The notes beneath the pieces are model-generated. The model was given only the letters and a program-made list of their open reading frames with translations. It had not been told where the DNA came from and made no database searches. Positions 54,982-64,000 of a DNA stretch of 64,000 nucleotides are shown here, piece by piece; positions within the stretch are counted from its first letter, which is position 1, and the number at the start of each line of letters is the position of its first letter. A program made the translations under genes and the position numbers. The DNA is from Myxacorys chilensis ATA2-1-KO14 (GTDB taxonomy: Bacteria > Cyanobacteriota > Cyanobacteriia > Leptolyngbyales > Leptolyngbyaceae), in assembly GCA_019359275.1 (NCBI GenBank), contig JAHHHP010000013.1, positions 1 to 64,000 of the forward strand, written 5' to 3'.

Positions 54982-56328
54982 CTATAGACCTGTTGGAAAC
55001 GTTTCTGGTATTTCTGTTGCTTCGGGTTCATCAGGGCGATCGAGCGGCTCTACTGCCTGGGTATTGTCAATATGAATCACCGCATCAAATTGAGCCAGGA
55101 TTTTAGCCTGAAAGTAATGACTACTGCGCTCAGTTCGGGGTGAATAAATAACCCCGATCGCTCGTTCTAATCGTGATTTTTGCAGTCCTGTTGTGGCTGA
55201 GTTTTCCTCACGTAGATTTAACCAAAATTGCGGCAGCCCAACCTGATGAAATACAGCTTCATAGCTTTCTGGTAAAGCCGGACGAACCTGCTTAATCTCT
55301 GCTGGATCACCCCAATGGGATGCAGCCGTTACCGTCCCACTGTACGTGGTAAAACCAACCAGCACAGCCTTTTGTCCGTAGCGTTCTCGAACAAGTTGTC
55401 CTACATTCCATTCACCTGCTTTGCCCATTTGGGTTGCCCGTGCGTCGCCCAAGTGAGAATTATGTGCCCAGACAACAATCTTGGGTTGTTTGCCCTGTCG
55501 TTTAAAGTGAGCAACAAGATGGTCTAATGTCTCCGCCATGTGAGCATCACGTACATTCCAGGATGACCCCCGCCCCTGAAACATAGCTCGATAATACGCT
55601 TCTGCATTCTTCACCAAACGAGCATTTTGTTCAGCGTCAAAAAAATCATCTTCTGCCACGCTGCTATCCCGTTGGGCGTACTCTCCCATGCGTCGTTGCA
55701 GTTCCATTAATTGATTAACCGCTTCATCTTCGCAAGAATTGCTAAGTCCAAAGGTTGTGGCATACCCATAGCTTTTTGAGTCTTCTCCAGCGTGTTCAAA
55801 GCAGGAATAACGATGACGTGCTTGCGCTGCCGCTTCTGGATCAACCTGTTCTAAGTACTTCAATACGGCTTGCATTGAGGCATACATGCTGTAGAGATCT
55901 AACCCGTAGAATCCTACTTTTGCGCCATAGTTGAGCAGAGTATCGTTATACTGGCGCAACCAAGTGATGAAGTTCAACACATCCGTATTCCGCCACATCC
56001 ACAGGGGAAAATCCTGGAAATCTGCTAACGCATCAGCAGCGGTAGCATCTTTGCTAATGCCTCGCACAAAGCGATCGATGCGATCGGCATCAGGAAAATC
56101 AGCTTCTACCGCGACTGCCGTAAACCCTTTTTCCTGAATCAACCGTTTTGTGATTTCCGCTCGTTGCTGATAAAACTCATGAGTCCCGTGAGATGCTTCC
56201 CCAATCAGTACAAACTGAGCATTGTCTATCAACTGCATCAACGGATCGTAGTCTTTCGCTGCTCCCGTTAACGGATGAGCAAACTTCCGTATTGCATCAA
56301 TTGATTGAGAAATCGTCTTTTGAGACAT
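54982..56328 (-). CDS. erythromycin esterase-like protein
   Basis: This 448-aa protein has the EreA/EreB-family signatures: GEASHGTHEFYQQRAEITKRLI with the catalytic Glu and His, AVEADFPDADRIDRFVRG, and WAHNSHLGDARATQMG with a second His. Members hydrolyse lactone rings, but most environmental homologues are not proven macrolide esterases. I start at the ATG at 56326-56328 because GGAGG lies 9 nt upstream. The next gene upstream encodes an isoaspartyl peptidase 136 bp away on the same strand. No export signal is seen. Confidence 0.87.
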   Translation of the reverse strand: MSQKTISQSIDAIRKFAHPLTGAAKDYDPLMQLIDNAQFVLIGEASHGTHEFYQQRAEITKRLIQEKGFTAVAVEADFPDADRIDRFVRGISKDATAADALADFQDFPLWMWRNTDVLNFITWLRQYNDTLLNYGAKVGFYGLDLYSMYASMQAVLKYLEQVDPEAAAQARHRYSCFEHAGEDSKSYGYATTFGLSNSCEDEAVNQLMELQRRMGEYAQRDSSVAEDDFFDAEQNARLVKNAEAYYRAMFQGRGSSWNVRDAHMAETLDHLVAHFKRQGKQPKIVVWAHNSHLGDARATQMGKAGEWNVGQLVRERYGQKAVLVGFTTYSGTVTAASHWGDPAEIKQVRPALPESYEAVFHQVGLPQFWLNLREENSATTGLQKSRLERAIGVIYSPRTERSSHYFQAKILAQFDAVIHIDNTQAVEPLDRPDEPEATEIPETFPTGL

Positions 56329-56464
56329 TGCTTTCCACCTCCGGTCATTTGACTGTTTTATCAATTGCGGTAAAGCAGTACAAGATTTTCACGCAGGTTC
56401 TTTAAAGTGCTGAACTATTATTTTTGGCTACCCTGATTCTTGAAGAGAGGAATTGCGCTTGGTC

Positions 56465-57385
56465 TTATTGTTTGGCTTTGCCTGCATGAACAAGATCTCT
56501 ATCCTTGCGAGTAAAGACAGTGGGTTCTGACAAATCTGCTGTCATATAGGCAACCGCCATATCCTGCGAATTATATGCCCAGCCAATTCGTCCTTGCCGA
56601 TCGAGCACAATACAACCCGCTTCTCCTTCCACCCGCTTCATTAAGGTGTCAATCGCATGTTGGGCGGCTTTATCGGGATGACTGCCATCAGCTAACGCAT
56701 CAATTGCCGTCTTTGCTAGCACGACTGGAATAATCGACTCGCCATCTCCTGTGGTCGAGCAAGCCCCCAACCGATTGTCTGCATACAAACCGCAGCCTAC
56801 CAATGCCGTGTCCCCGATCCGACCTTGAGACTGCCCAGTTACCCCGCCCGTTGAGGTGCCAGCAACGAGATTGCCATTTGCATCCAGTGCCACACAGCCA
56901 ACCGTATTGGGACGGTCTACAACTTCAGCTTCCTCTTTCCACTCTTGATACTGTTCTTCGCTAATTAGGGCTTTTCTGGCACACATTTCCAGCCCATGTT
57001 CGAGGGCAAAGCGTTCTGCGCCTCGTGCCACCAGCAATCGGGGTTTGTCTGCCATAACTTTGTGAGCGGCACTGATGGGATGGCGGACTCCCTGCACGGC
57101 TCCCACCGCTCCCCAGCCTAAGGTTGCACCCTCCATGATCGCGGCATCCAGTTCCACTCCGCCCTCACTGTTGAGAGTTGAACCCAAGCTCGCATTAAAC
57201 GTTTGGTCAGATTCGAGAACACGAATGGCTGCCTCAACCGCTTCTGCCGCACTACCGCTACTCTGAAGCACGTGCCAACCCGCTTCTGCCGCTGCTCGAC
57301 ATCCTGCGTGATTCGCCACTACTTTGTCTTCTGAAATTTCTTTTGCTCCACCATGAACAATAATTGCTGGTTTCACGTTATTCAT
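56465..57385 (-). CDS. iaaA: isoaspartyl peptidase/L-asparaginase (Ntn-hydrolase)
   Basis: This 306-aa plant-type asparaginase precursor autocleaves before the catalytic Thr in NTVGCVALDANGNLVAGTSTGG. The N-terminal part begins PAIIVHGGAK, and ALVGCGLYADNRLGACSTTGDGE completes the site. It hydrolyses isoaspartyl dipeptides and, in cyanobacteria, beta-aspartyl-arginine from cyanophycin breakdown (family knowledge). I start at the ATG at 57383-57385; a GTG two codons upstream is possible. The C-terminus ends EPTVFTRKDRDLVHAGKAKQ. Confidence 0.93.
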   Translation of the reverse strand: MNNVKPAIIVHGGAKEISEDKVVANHAGCRAAAEAGWHVLQSSGSAAEAVEAAIRVLESDQTFNASLGSTLNSEGGVELDAAIMEGATLGWGAVGAVQGVRHPISAAHKVMADKPRLLVARGAERFALEHGLEMCARKALISEEQYQEWKEEAEVVDRPNTVGCVALDANGNLVAGTSTGGVTGQSQGRIGDTALVGCGLYADNRLGACSTTGDGESIIPVVLAKTAIDALADGSHPDKAAQHAIDTLMKRVEGEAGCIVLDRQGRIGWAYNSQDMAVAYMTADLSEPTVFTRKDRDLVHAGKAKQ

Positions 57386-57936
57386 CTTCACCCTAGCCCA
57401 ATACTTACCTAGAAATTGTCAAATCATGACAGCGATCGCTGCTTTGATCGTGTTATGGATCTGCCGACAGCTTCGATGCCGTGTCCTAGAAACCGATTAA
57501 TCCCGTCTTTGACAAGGGCAATCCGATTGTCCTAGCGCCACCTTAAACTCCTCTCGCTCTACTTAGCAGTAAAGATATAGAGTGACAATTGAGGCGATCT
57601 CCATCAACTACTTCCATCAATTACCGTAACGGTTGCCTTTCAACGGAATCTCTATCCCAGGAACGGCACTGATGTTGCTTAAAGGATGAGATTTGATTAA
57701 GCGAGGTAATTTATCTTTAGCAAGGTTCCTTCGCCCTCACGCTCGCCTTTTCTCCTAACCTTAATTTGCTGCTACATAACTCTTTGAACGCGTGCAAGAT
57801 TAAAGCCTTTAAACTCTAATTTTGGCTAGATAAAATAATTAAGCTCGGTAGGCAAATTCTCTGTTATTGTTCATAATCGGAATGAGTTTGCGTTAAGTAG
57901 TTCCAGTCTAGTGTCACAAAGGGTCAGTTGAAAGCG
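57386..57936. other. divergent intergenic region
   Basis: This 551-bp space separates the isoaspartyl peptidase and the aminopeptidase gene, which point apart. It holds one HIP1-type site within CAGCGATCGCTG (near 57431) and AT-rich stretches around 57800-57860. I see no convincing small gene, terminator or riboswitch. Confidence 0.4.
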
Positions 57937-60498
57937 ATGTTGCACTCTAACGGGTTTGATTCGGAAAATGGTCACAAGCAGTTTGAACTACCAGGAGCGC
58001 GTCCTCACTACAATCCCGATCGTCCGGGTCAGGTTGAGCATATTTTTCTAGACTTGAGGCTCGACATTCCGAATCAGTCCTTTGCAGGCACGTGTACAAC
58101 CCGACTGAAGCCGATACGCGATCGCATCGATCGCTTAACTCTCGATGCGGTCAATCTAAACATTGAATCCGTCAAAATTGGCAACACCGATCAACCGTTT
58201 GACTATGATGGCGAACAGGTGCAAGTGTGTCTGCAACAACCGACTCAAGCAGGCGTGAGCTTCGAGCTTGCGATCGCATACCGGGCTGACCACCCCCAAC
58301 GCGGCATGTACTTCATTGCACCCGAAGAACATTACCCCAACAAACCCGTTCAAGTTTGGACGCAAGGAGAGGACGAAGACTCGCGGTTTTGGTTTCCGTG
58401 CTTTGACTATCCTGGACAACTAGCAACCTCCGAAATTCGTGTCCGTGTGCCCAAGCAGTACCTAGCAATCTCGAATGGTGAACTGATTGAAACGCAGGCA
58501 GACGGCGATTTCAAGCTCTATCACTGGCGGCAAAATGAAGTACATCCTTCCTATCTAATTACGCTGGCAGTGGGTGACTTTGCCGCATTGCAGGATGAGT
58601 GGAACGGTAAACCTGTGACCTATTATGTTGAGCGAGGACGGGAACAACAAGCGCGGCTGAGCATGAGCAAAACGCCACAGATGATCCAGTTTTTTAGCCA
58701 GAAATATGGTTATCCCTATCCGTTTCCAAAATATGCTCAGGTCTGTGTCGATGACTTTATCTTTGGCGGCATGGAGAATACGTCTACCACGCTGCTTACC
58801 GATCGCTGTTTGCTAGACGAACGCGCGGCGATCGATAACCTCAATACCGAAATGCTCGTCGCTCACGAACTGGCGCATCAATGGTTCGGCGATTTGGTCG
58901 TCATCAAACATTGGTCGCATGCTTGGGTCAAAGAAGGCATGGCATCTTACGCCGAAGTGATGTGGGTCGAAAAAGAGTACGGAGCGAACGATGCGGCTTA
59001 TTATTTGCTCGGTCAAGCGCAGGAATATTTAGATGAAGACTCGTCGCGCTATCGGCGATCACTAGTGACGCACGTGTATCGCGAAGCGATCGAACTCTAC
59101 GATCGCCATATCTACGAAAAGGGATCGTGTGTTTATCACATGATTCGTCGGCAGCTTGGCGACGAACTATTTTATAAAGCGATCGCAACCTTCTTAAATG
59201 ACAATGCTCACCGCACTGTTGAAACAGTCGATCTGCTACGTGCGATCGAGAAAACAACAGGACGTAATTTGATGTTTCTGTTCGATCAGTATGTCTATCG
59301 CGGTGGACATCCTGATTATAAAATTGCTTATGCTTGGGATGCAGAAAGTAGTCTTGCAAAAATTACAGTGACGCAAACGCAAGCAGAACTTTTTGATCTC
59401 AAAATTCCAATTGCCGTAGGTTACATTCAGGAAAATGCTGAGCCAACATTAAAAACGTTTAATGTCAGAATTCATGAGAAAGAGCAAAGTTTCTATTTTC
59501 CATTAGAAAAGAAACCTGATTTTGTCAGCTTTGATGTAGGAAATCATTATCTCAAAACGGTTGAATTAGAGTATCCATTTCCAGAACTAAAAGCACAACT
59601 GCAGGCTGATCCTGATCCGATCTCTCAGATGCAGGCCGCCGCCGCGATCGCTAAGAAAGGCGGATTAGAAGCGGTGAATGTGTTATCCCATACCGCCCAG
59701 ACTGCACGATTTTGGGGCATTCGCGCCTATGCGATACGCAGTCTTGCCACCATCAAACTCGATCAAGCCGTCGAAGGCGTACTGGCTGGATTGCGCGATC
59801 CTCATGCTAAAGTTCGACGGGCAACTGTGGAGAGCTTGGGACAAATTTCTGCCGATGACAGCTACACGGCGCTTAAGTCTCTAGTAGAGCAAGGTGACGC
59901 GAGTTACTACGTAGAAGCGGCGGCGTTGCGGAGTTTAGGGCGAGTGGCGGCAACGGGTAGTGATACACGAGAAGCGGATGTATTGCAGGTGATTAACTGC
60001 GTTTTGAAAGAGCGTCAAGGCTGGAATGAAGTGGTGCGATCGGGCGCGATCGCGGCCCTCAGTCAACTCAAAACCTCTGAAGCCGCTCTCAACCTAATTT
60101 TGGAATACACACAGCCCGGAGTACCACAACCGTTGCGCTTAGCCTCGATTCGCTCCTTGGGCGCAATCTCCACTGGGCAAACCAACGTCAACGTTGAGCG
60201 CATTTTAGAGCGGCTAAACGTCCTATCGCGAGAAACGTTTTTCTTGACTCAGGTCGCGGTCGCGATCGCGTTGGGACAAATGGAAACAATCAAAGCTGTC
60301 AGAGTGCTGCAATCGCTGGCAGACCAAACGCCTGATGGTCGCGTGCGTCGCATTGCCGAAGAGTCGATTCAAACGGTTCAGAAAAATGCAGGGTCTGATA
60401 AAGCTGTGAAGCAATTGCGAGAAGAACTTGATCAGATGAAGAAAGAGAATCAAGACCTCAAGAGTCGGTTAGAAACCTTGGAGGCGAAGGCGAGGTAG
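57937..60498 (+). CDS. M1-family aminopeptidase with HEAT-like repeats
   Basis: This ~853-aa zinc aminopeptidase has the substrate-binding exopeptidase motif FGGMENTST and the zinc site HELAHQWFGD with the third ligand in WVKEGMASYAE (about residues 290-340). The C-terminal third is built of helical HEAT-type repeats (HAKVRRATVESLGQISADDSY, YVEAAALRSLGRVA, LRLASIRSLGAIS, VRRIAEESIQTV). It ends in a short coiled coil (LREELDQMKKENQDLKSRLETL). It removes N-terminal residues from peptides in the cytosol. The ATG at 57937 is preferred to the in-frame TTG at 57928. Confidence 0.92.
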   Translation: MLHSNGFDSENGHKQFELPGARPHYNPDRPGQVEHIFLDLRLDIPNQSFAGTCTTRLKPIRDRIDRLTLDAVNLNIESVKIGNTDQPFDYDGEQVQVCLQQPTQAGVSFELAIAYRADHPQRGMYFIAPEEHYPNKPVQVWTQGEDEDSRFWFPCFDYPGQLATSEIRVRVPKQYLAISNGELIETQADGDFKLYHWRQNEVHPSYLITLAVGDFAALQDEWNGKPVTYYVERGREQQARLSMSKTPQMIQFFSQKYGYPYPFPKYAQVCVDDFIFGGMENTSTTLLTDRCLLDERAAIDNLNTEMLVAHELAHQWFGDLVVIKHWSHAWVKEGMASYAEVMWVEKEYGANDAAYYLLGQAQEYLDEDSSRYRRSLVTHVYREAIELYDRHIYEKGSCVYHMIRRQLGDELFYKAIATFLNDNAHRTVETVDLLRAIEKTTGRNLMFLFDQYVYRGGHPDYKIAYAWDAESSLAKITVTQTQAELFDLKIPIAVGYIQENAEPTLKTFNVRIHEKEQSFYFPLEKKPDFVSFDVGNHYLKTVELEYPFPELKAQLQADPDPISQMQAAAAIAKKGGLEAVNVLSHTAQTARFWGIRAYAIRSLATIKLDQAVEGVLAGLRDPHAKVRRATVESLGQISADDSYTALKSLVEQGDASYYVEAAALRSLGRVAATGSDTREADVLQVINCVLKERQGWNEVVRSGAIAALSQLKTSEAALNLILEYTQPGVPQPLRLASIRSLGAISTGQTNVNVERILERLNVLSRETFFLTQVAVAIALGQMETIKAVRVLQSLADQTPDGRVRRIAEESIQTVQKNAGSDKAVKQLREELDQMKKENQDLKSRLETLEAKAR

Positions 60499-60576
60499 GC
60501 ACGCCTGCGTTGCCGCAAACGCAGGAGAGATAAGCGGAATGGCAAGAAGTATGGACAAGGGGAGTGTGGAGGACTT

Positions 60577-61743
60577 TTAGGTAAATCTGGCGGGAGATAG
60601 GGAATCGAGGAGTGGATCGCGTTCACTCGTGACGTGAACGGCGAATCGCTTCGCTAATGGAGGTACGATCGCTAGGGGATTGCTAAAGCCTGAGAAGAGA
60701 TGAAGCCCTTCGTGTCCCGGCACCGTGCCGATCAGCGGTAAGCGATCGCGACTAAACGCAATCAGACAGTGATGCCATTTCCCTGGAATGTCTTCTAGCT
60801 TCGGTAAAACATGGCCAATGTTGTGCCGCAGTGCTGCCTCACTTTGAGCCGCATTAATTACTGCGTTCTCGCTGGTAAGGGTGCGACTAATTTGACCAAT
60901 GCGAATTCTGCCATCCAACAATTGAACGGCTCCAGCATCTAGAATGGCGGGCGCAGGCTCGTTGTCGGGCGCATCCCACAGCGCTTCCACCTCTGAACGA
61001 GTCGCATCGGCTTCTAAGGCAAAGCGCTCGGCGGCGGCAGGCATCACAAGCGTACTTAAACGTAAATCAACAGGCGGAGTTTCGATAAGTTCCGCGTGGG
61101 TAAAGTATTGCTTGACAGCAATTCCAGCGTCTTTGAGGAAGTGCCGAGTCACCCCTCCAGTGCAAAGGGCAACGTTTTTTGCGGAGAACGTTTGAGTGGG
61201 CGTGACCGCTCCTGTAATGGTTCCTACGCTGTCTTTTTGCAGGTGTACCACTTGAGCAATTTTCAACTCTCCGCCCAGCCTCTCAAAGGCTTGAATGTAT
61301 GCTTGAGTCGTGCGCTCGGTTTCAATGTGTCCATGTTTGACTGTTAGCACACCTGCGATCGCGTCGGCATTTAATAAAGGCTCTAGCTGACACGCTTCTT
61401 GCACCGTCAGAAGCGTGGGCGGAATCGCGAAATATGTATAGTTTTTCGCGATTTCTGCTGGATCATGTTGCGCCGAAATCGTGAGCAGCAAATCCACTTC
61501 TCGAAACTGAGTATCGGCGTCGAGTTCAGCAGAGAGCGATCGATGAATTTCGATGCCTTCGGCGCACAGTTGGTTCGTTAACTCTGTTGTGCCTGACCAG
61601 TAAGCAATCCCGCCGTAGCTAAAGCGAGTCGCCGAGTGCGGCTGCGCGGCTTGGTCAAGTAAGAGGACGGAATTTTGCTTGGCTAGTTCATAAGCAAGTG
61701 CTGCACCTGTAATTCCTGCACCAATGACAATCCAATCATGCAT
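60577..61743 (-). CDS. FAD-dependent amine/glycine oxidase-like protein (DAO family)
   Basis: This 388-aa flavoprotein has an N-terminal Rossmann motif DWIVIGAGITGAALAYELAKQNSVLLLDQ (GxGxxG). It has mid-protein substrate-domain segments and the C-terminal flavin-binding end FSRDRLPLIGTVPGHEGLHLFSGFS. It belongs to the D-amino-acid/glycine oxidase group. The substrate is uncertain. I start at the ATG at 61741-61743, the position where the Rossmann fold begins; the upstream extension has no family support. It is isolated on its strand. Confidence 0.85.
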   Translation of the reverse strand: MHDWIVIGAGITGAALAYELAKQNSVLLLDQAAQPHSATRFSYGGIAYWSGTTELTNQLCAEGIEIHRSLSAELDADTQFREVDLLLTISAQHDPAEIAKNYTYFAIPPTLLTVQEACQLEPLLNADAIAGVLTVKHGHIETERTTQAYIQAFERLGGELKIAQVVHLQKDSVGTITGAVTPTQTFSAKNVALCTGGVTRHFLKDAGIAVKQYFTHAELIETPPVDLRLSTLVMPAAAERFALEADATRSEVEALWDAPDNEPAPAILDAGAVQLLDGRIRIGQISRTLTSENAVINAAQSEAALRHNIGHVLPKLEDIPGKWHHCLIAFSRDRLPLIGTVPGHEGLHLFSGFSNPLAIVPPLAKRFAVHVTSERDPLLDSLSPARFT

Positions 61744-62413
61744 AAGTAGTAGCCGACCCAAAGAAACGCGCCTGTTCACTTTGAAACAAATCTTGCAAAT
61801 TTGCAATTCGCTAGAACTCAGATCATTCAGCAACGCTTTTCCGTAATAGCACTGGAAATTGCATCAAAAAAGCGCCTCAGTACTATTACGCCTACAATTC
61901 GTGCCTACAGTTTAAGTATTAATTCGGACGCAGATAAAAACGATCGCTCATTTATGAATATTGCGTATACGATGCATTTGATAAGTTGTCCAAACTCTAC
62001 TGGAGCAGCTTTACCCGTACCAATCCATCTACAGCATAAACCTCAAAAATAAATTAGAAATAAGACTCTAAATAAAGAAATCTCAAGGCAGTCTTCGATC
62101 GAACTAATTCAGTTCAAATCGAAGACTTGTTCTGTTGTAAATTCAATTTTTAGAGCTAAAAAATAAGACTTCATTTATTAAATTGATTTGTGTATCTTTC
62201 ATAAATTTTGGGTAGGCTAAACTCGTTGAACCTCAGAAGAATTATTGAGAATCAATAGTTTCCTCTGTGTTAACACTTAAATGTTTGAGCTTTAATGATC
62301 AAACATCTGAACGTGAATTAAATTGAGTACTGTGCGTTAGCATCGGCACCATTGCCACTATTTTTGATGCTAAACCTGGTCATCAAACTATCTTTTAGTG
62401 GGCTAACAAAGCT
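61744..62413. other. long divergent intergenic region with hairpin
   Basis: This 670-bp AT-rich region separates the FAD oxidase (minus) and pilM (plus). A TTG-started 83-codon frame (61801-62052) does not resemble a known protein. A strong hairpin lies at 62090-62127, and an 8-bp inverted repeat (ATGTTTGA with TCAAACAT) at 62281-62306 precedes pilM. I see no tRNA-like structure. Confidence 0.5.
62090..62127 (+). terminator. orphan terminator-like hairpin upstream of pilM
   Basis: Arms AGTCTTCGAT (62090-62099) and ATCGAAGACT (62118-62127) are perfectly complementary. Between them GAACT and AGTTC extend the stem, giving an almost continuous 15-bp helix. TTGTTCTGTT follows. No recognised plus-strand gene ends just before it, so it may end a small transcript. 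Confidence 0.55.
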
Positions 62414-63535
62414 GTGGTTAACGGTCTAAAGAATCTGGTTTCAAGAAAGTCCAAGGGGGTTGGTATAGAACTCGCCCCCGATCGCATCAATATCGTGCAG
62501 TTACGCAAGCATGGACAAGGGTTCAAGCTAGCAAACTACATTACGGTTCCGGTTCCAGAAGGAGTATTTAAGGAGGGTGAAATCGTTGATCCATCTGCAA
62601 TGGCTGAACTGATCCAAACTGCCTTAGCAGAAAACAAAATTAAGGTAAAGCGGGCAGCGACTGCTATTCCAGGAGGGCGGGATACTGTCACTCGAATTAT
62701 TCCAGTTCCGGCAGAACTCGACGATCGAGAACTGCGCGAAATGGTGCTGAATCAAGAAGCCGGACTTTATCTACCGTTTCCTCGCGAAGAAGCCGATGTC
62801 GATTATCAAAAACTTGGATTGTTTATTGATGAAGACGGCATCGAAAAAGTTCAAGTCTTGTTAGTTGCTACTCGTAAAGAAATTACTGACAGCTATCTCG
62901 CAACCTTCCAACAGGCTGGATTGGAAGTTGATGTTTTAGAAATTAGTAGTTTCTCGCTAATTCGCACCATTCGAGAACAATTGCGACAGTTTGCGCCGCA
63001 AGAAGCGGTGGCATTAGTCGATATCGAATTTGAGAGTACAGAGATCTCGATCGCAGTAGATGGTGTACCGCAATTTTCGCGGACAGTGCCGATTGGGACG
63101 TTTCAAATTCAAGGGGCACTGTCGCGGGCGATGAATTTGCCGCCGTCCCGCAACGCAGATTTGCTGCAAGGCATGACGGTTCCCCTCAATACGATGGAGA
63201 CTGTCGGTGCACCCCGTGGCGGAGGCGGAGGCGGGGGCACGAGTCCCGGAGCCGCCGCAATGATGAGGGTTTTGGGAGAACTGGCGGACGAGCTGCGCCG
63301 CTCGATTGATTTCTATCTCAACCAGGGCGACAACTTGGAAGTCGCACAGCTTCTACTGGCAGGACCAGGAGCCGCGATCGGGCAACTTGACGAATTCTTT
63401 ACCCAGCGCTTGAGTTTGCCCTGTAGCCAGATCGATCCAGTAGCGGCACTGTCGCTCGAAGCGGCAGAAATTTCTGAGGCCGCTAGGCCTGGATTGGGCG
63501 TGGTGTTGGGATTAGGACTGCGGGAGGCATGGTGA
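62414..63535 (+). CDS. pilM: type IV pilus assembly ATPase-like protein PilM
   Basis: This 373-aa actin-like protein begins GVGIELAPDRINIVQLRKHGQGFKLANY and contains the signature PGGRDTVTRIIPVPAELDDRELREMVLNQEAGLYLPFP, EAVALVDIEFESTEISIAVDGVPQFSRTVPIG and LLLAGPGAAIGQLDEFFTQRLSLP. PilM forms the cytoplasmic ring of the inner-membrane alignment complex with PilN and PilO. A glycine-rich insertion (RGGGGGGGTSPG) lies near residue 275. The start is a GTG without a clear ribosome binding site. pilN follows after 1 nt. Confidence 0.95.
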   Translation: MVNGLKNLVSRKSKGVGIELAPDRINIVQLRKHGQGFKLANYITVPVPEGVFKEGEIVDPSAMAELIQTALAENKIKVKRAATAIPGGRDTVTRIIPVPAELDDRELREMVLNQEAGLYLPFPREEADVDYQKLGLFIDEDGIEKVQVLLVATRKEITDSYLATFQQAGLEVDVLEISSFSLIRTIREQLRQFAPQEAVALVDIEFESTEISIAVDGVPQFSRTVPIGTFQIQGALSRAMNLPPSRNADLLQGMTVPLNTMETVGAPRGGGGGGGTSPGAAAMMRVLGELADELRRSIDFYLNQGDNLEVAQLLLAGPGAAIGQLDEFFTQRLSLPCSQIDPVAALSLEAAEISEAARPGLGVVLGLGLREAW

Positions 63536-63536
63536 A

Positions 63537-64000
63537 ATGTATAGTTTAGATGTCAATTTTCTCAACGATCGACCCGAACTCAAACCGAATAGCCGTCGGT
63601 TAGGTCGGTCTCCAAAGCTTGTAATTTCTAGCGCTGACAAGCGCCCGATGTACATCGGGTTAGCGGCTCTGATTGCCTTTCCGGTGTTTGCTGGAGCCAT
63701 TTATGGTGTTCTGGCTTGGAGGACTGGAGACTTAGAGCAACAGCAGGCAGCTTTGGACAGCCAGTTAGGCAACCTAGAAATAGAGAAGAAAAACTTAGCG
63801 ACGATTGAGGCACAAGCCAAGCAAGCGACGGACGAAGCGCAGGCGCTCGCAACGGTGTTTAACCAAATTAAGCCGTGGTCAGCGATGGCACAAGACATCC
63901 GCGATCGCTTGCCGGCTAATGTACAACTTCTCGCGATCAAACAACTGGAGGCTAAAGATCAGGCGAGCGCCCCGGCTGGAAGTGCCAAAGTGTCGAACAC
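63537..64000 (+). CDS. pilN: type IV pilus assembly protein PilN, truncated by window edge
   Basis: The first 154 codons are present. The protein starts MYSLDVNFLNDRPELKPN, the PilN motif that docks into PilM. One membrane helix (about 41-61, LAALIAFPVFAGAIYGVLAW) and a periplasmic coiled coil (LEQQQAALDSQLGNLEIEKKNLATIEAQA) follow. The PilN core (WSAMAQDIRDRLPANVQLLAIKQLE) starts before the cut. No stop codon is reached by base 64000. Its ATG lies 1 nt after the pilM stop, so the genes are tightly coupled; pilO probably follows. Confidence 0.94.
   Translation, partial: MYSLDVNFLNDRPELKPNSRRLGRSPKLVISSADKRPMYIGLAALIAFPVFAGAIYGVLAWRTGDLEQQQAALDSQLGNLEIEKKNLATIEAQAKQATDEAQALATVFNQIKPWSAMAQDIRDRLPANVQLLAIKQLEAKDQASAPAGSAKVSN

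Noticed and set aside
54108..56364. GDSL hydrolase and erythromycin-esterase-like gene as an antibiotic-resistance cassette
   Set aside because: No mobile-element ends or integron sites; the esterase family is mostly environmental, so resistance cannot be claimed from sequence.
61801..62052. 83-codon TTG-started frame as a real gene
   Set aside because: No family resemblance or ribosome binding site. I mention it only in connection with the orphan hairpin.
1..64000. tRNA or rRNA genes
   Set aside because: I scanned for T-loop and rRNA-like conserved strings and saw none, but this was by eye and a covariance-model search could still find one.

Overview
The window is a stretch of cyanobacterial chromosome. 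This rests on the photosystem II genes psbH, psbN and psbI, a DUF3769/LptD-type outer-membrane protein, cyanobacterial-type SecA, RecG and UPF0182 proteins, glycolate oxidase subunits, type IV pilus genes (pilM, pilN), and the HIP1-type palindrome GCGATCGC scattered through most genes. A filamentous or Leptolyngbya-like lineage is plausible, but the sequence alone does not prove genus.

Layout. 0.2-1.2 kb: a HepT/MntA-type toxin-antitoxin (TA) pair, then a VapB-like antitoxin whose toxin survives only as a stub. 1.3-4.3 kb: glycogen debranching enzyme and a 2-Cys peroxiredoxin with a 25-bp dyad upstream. 4.7-7.2 kb: an AT-rich two-gene minus-strand operon, a protein with an N-terminal TIR-like/DUF4062-type domain followed by a two-helix membrane protein with a ThsA-type macro-like domain. 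I read it as a Thoeris-like antiphage system with an unusual sensor; it is the most interesting locus here. 7.6-11.3 kb: recG, a Nudix hydrolase and a PIN/antitoxin pair. 11.7-17.9 kb: a CPA2 antiporter with Usp domains, an SbcC/Rad50-like ATPase without a zinc hook, and a parvulin-type isomerase. 18-22.2 kb: a molybdopterin oxidoreductase, a cytochrome b561-like protein, glcF and glcE. 22.4-27.6 kb: a three-gene two-component cluster. 27.8-35.2 kb: an ABC permease, psbH/psbN, a GH38 alpha-mannosidase carrying 15 tandem heptapeptides, a conserved hypothetical and psbI. 35.5-41.8 kb: an LptD-like protein, a hypothetical and secA.

42-50.4 kb: a diheme cytochrome c translationally coupled to hicB-hicA, a GNAT acetyltransferase, a GH25 lysozyme, an SGNH hydrolase, a 46-aa membrane peptide, and an arsenic locus (arsR, acr3, a tyrosine-phosphatase-like gene and the frameshifted tail of an MFS transporter behind a near-consensus promoter). 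51-61.7 kb: UPF0182, a lipoprotein GDSL hydrolase, an erythromycin-esterase-like protein, an isoaspartyl peptidase, an M1 aminopeptidase with helical repeats, and a DAO-family oxidase. 62.4-64 kb: pilM and the start of pilN, cut by the window edge.

Housekeeping genes (recG, secA, psb genes, pilMN) are interleaved with accessory modules: four TA loci or remnants, the Thoeris-like operon and the ars locus. I found no tRNA, rRNA, CRISPR array or intact insertion sequence.
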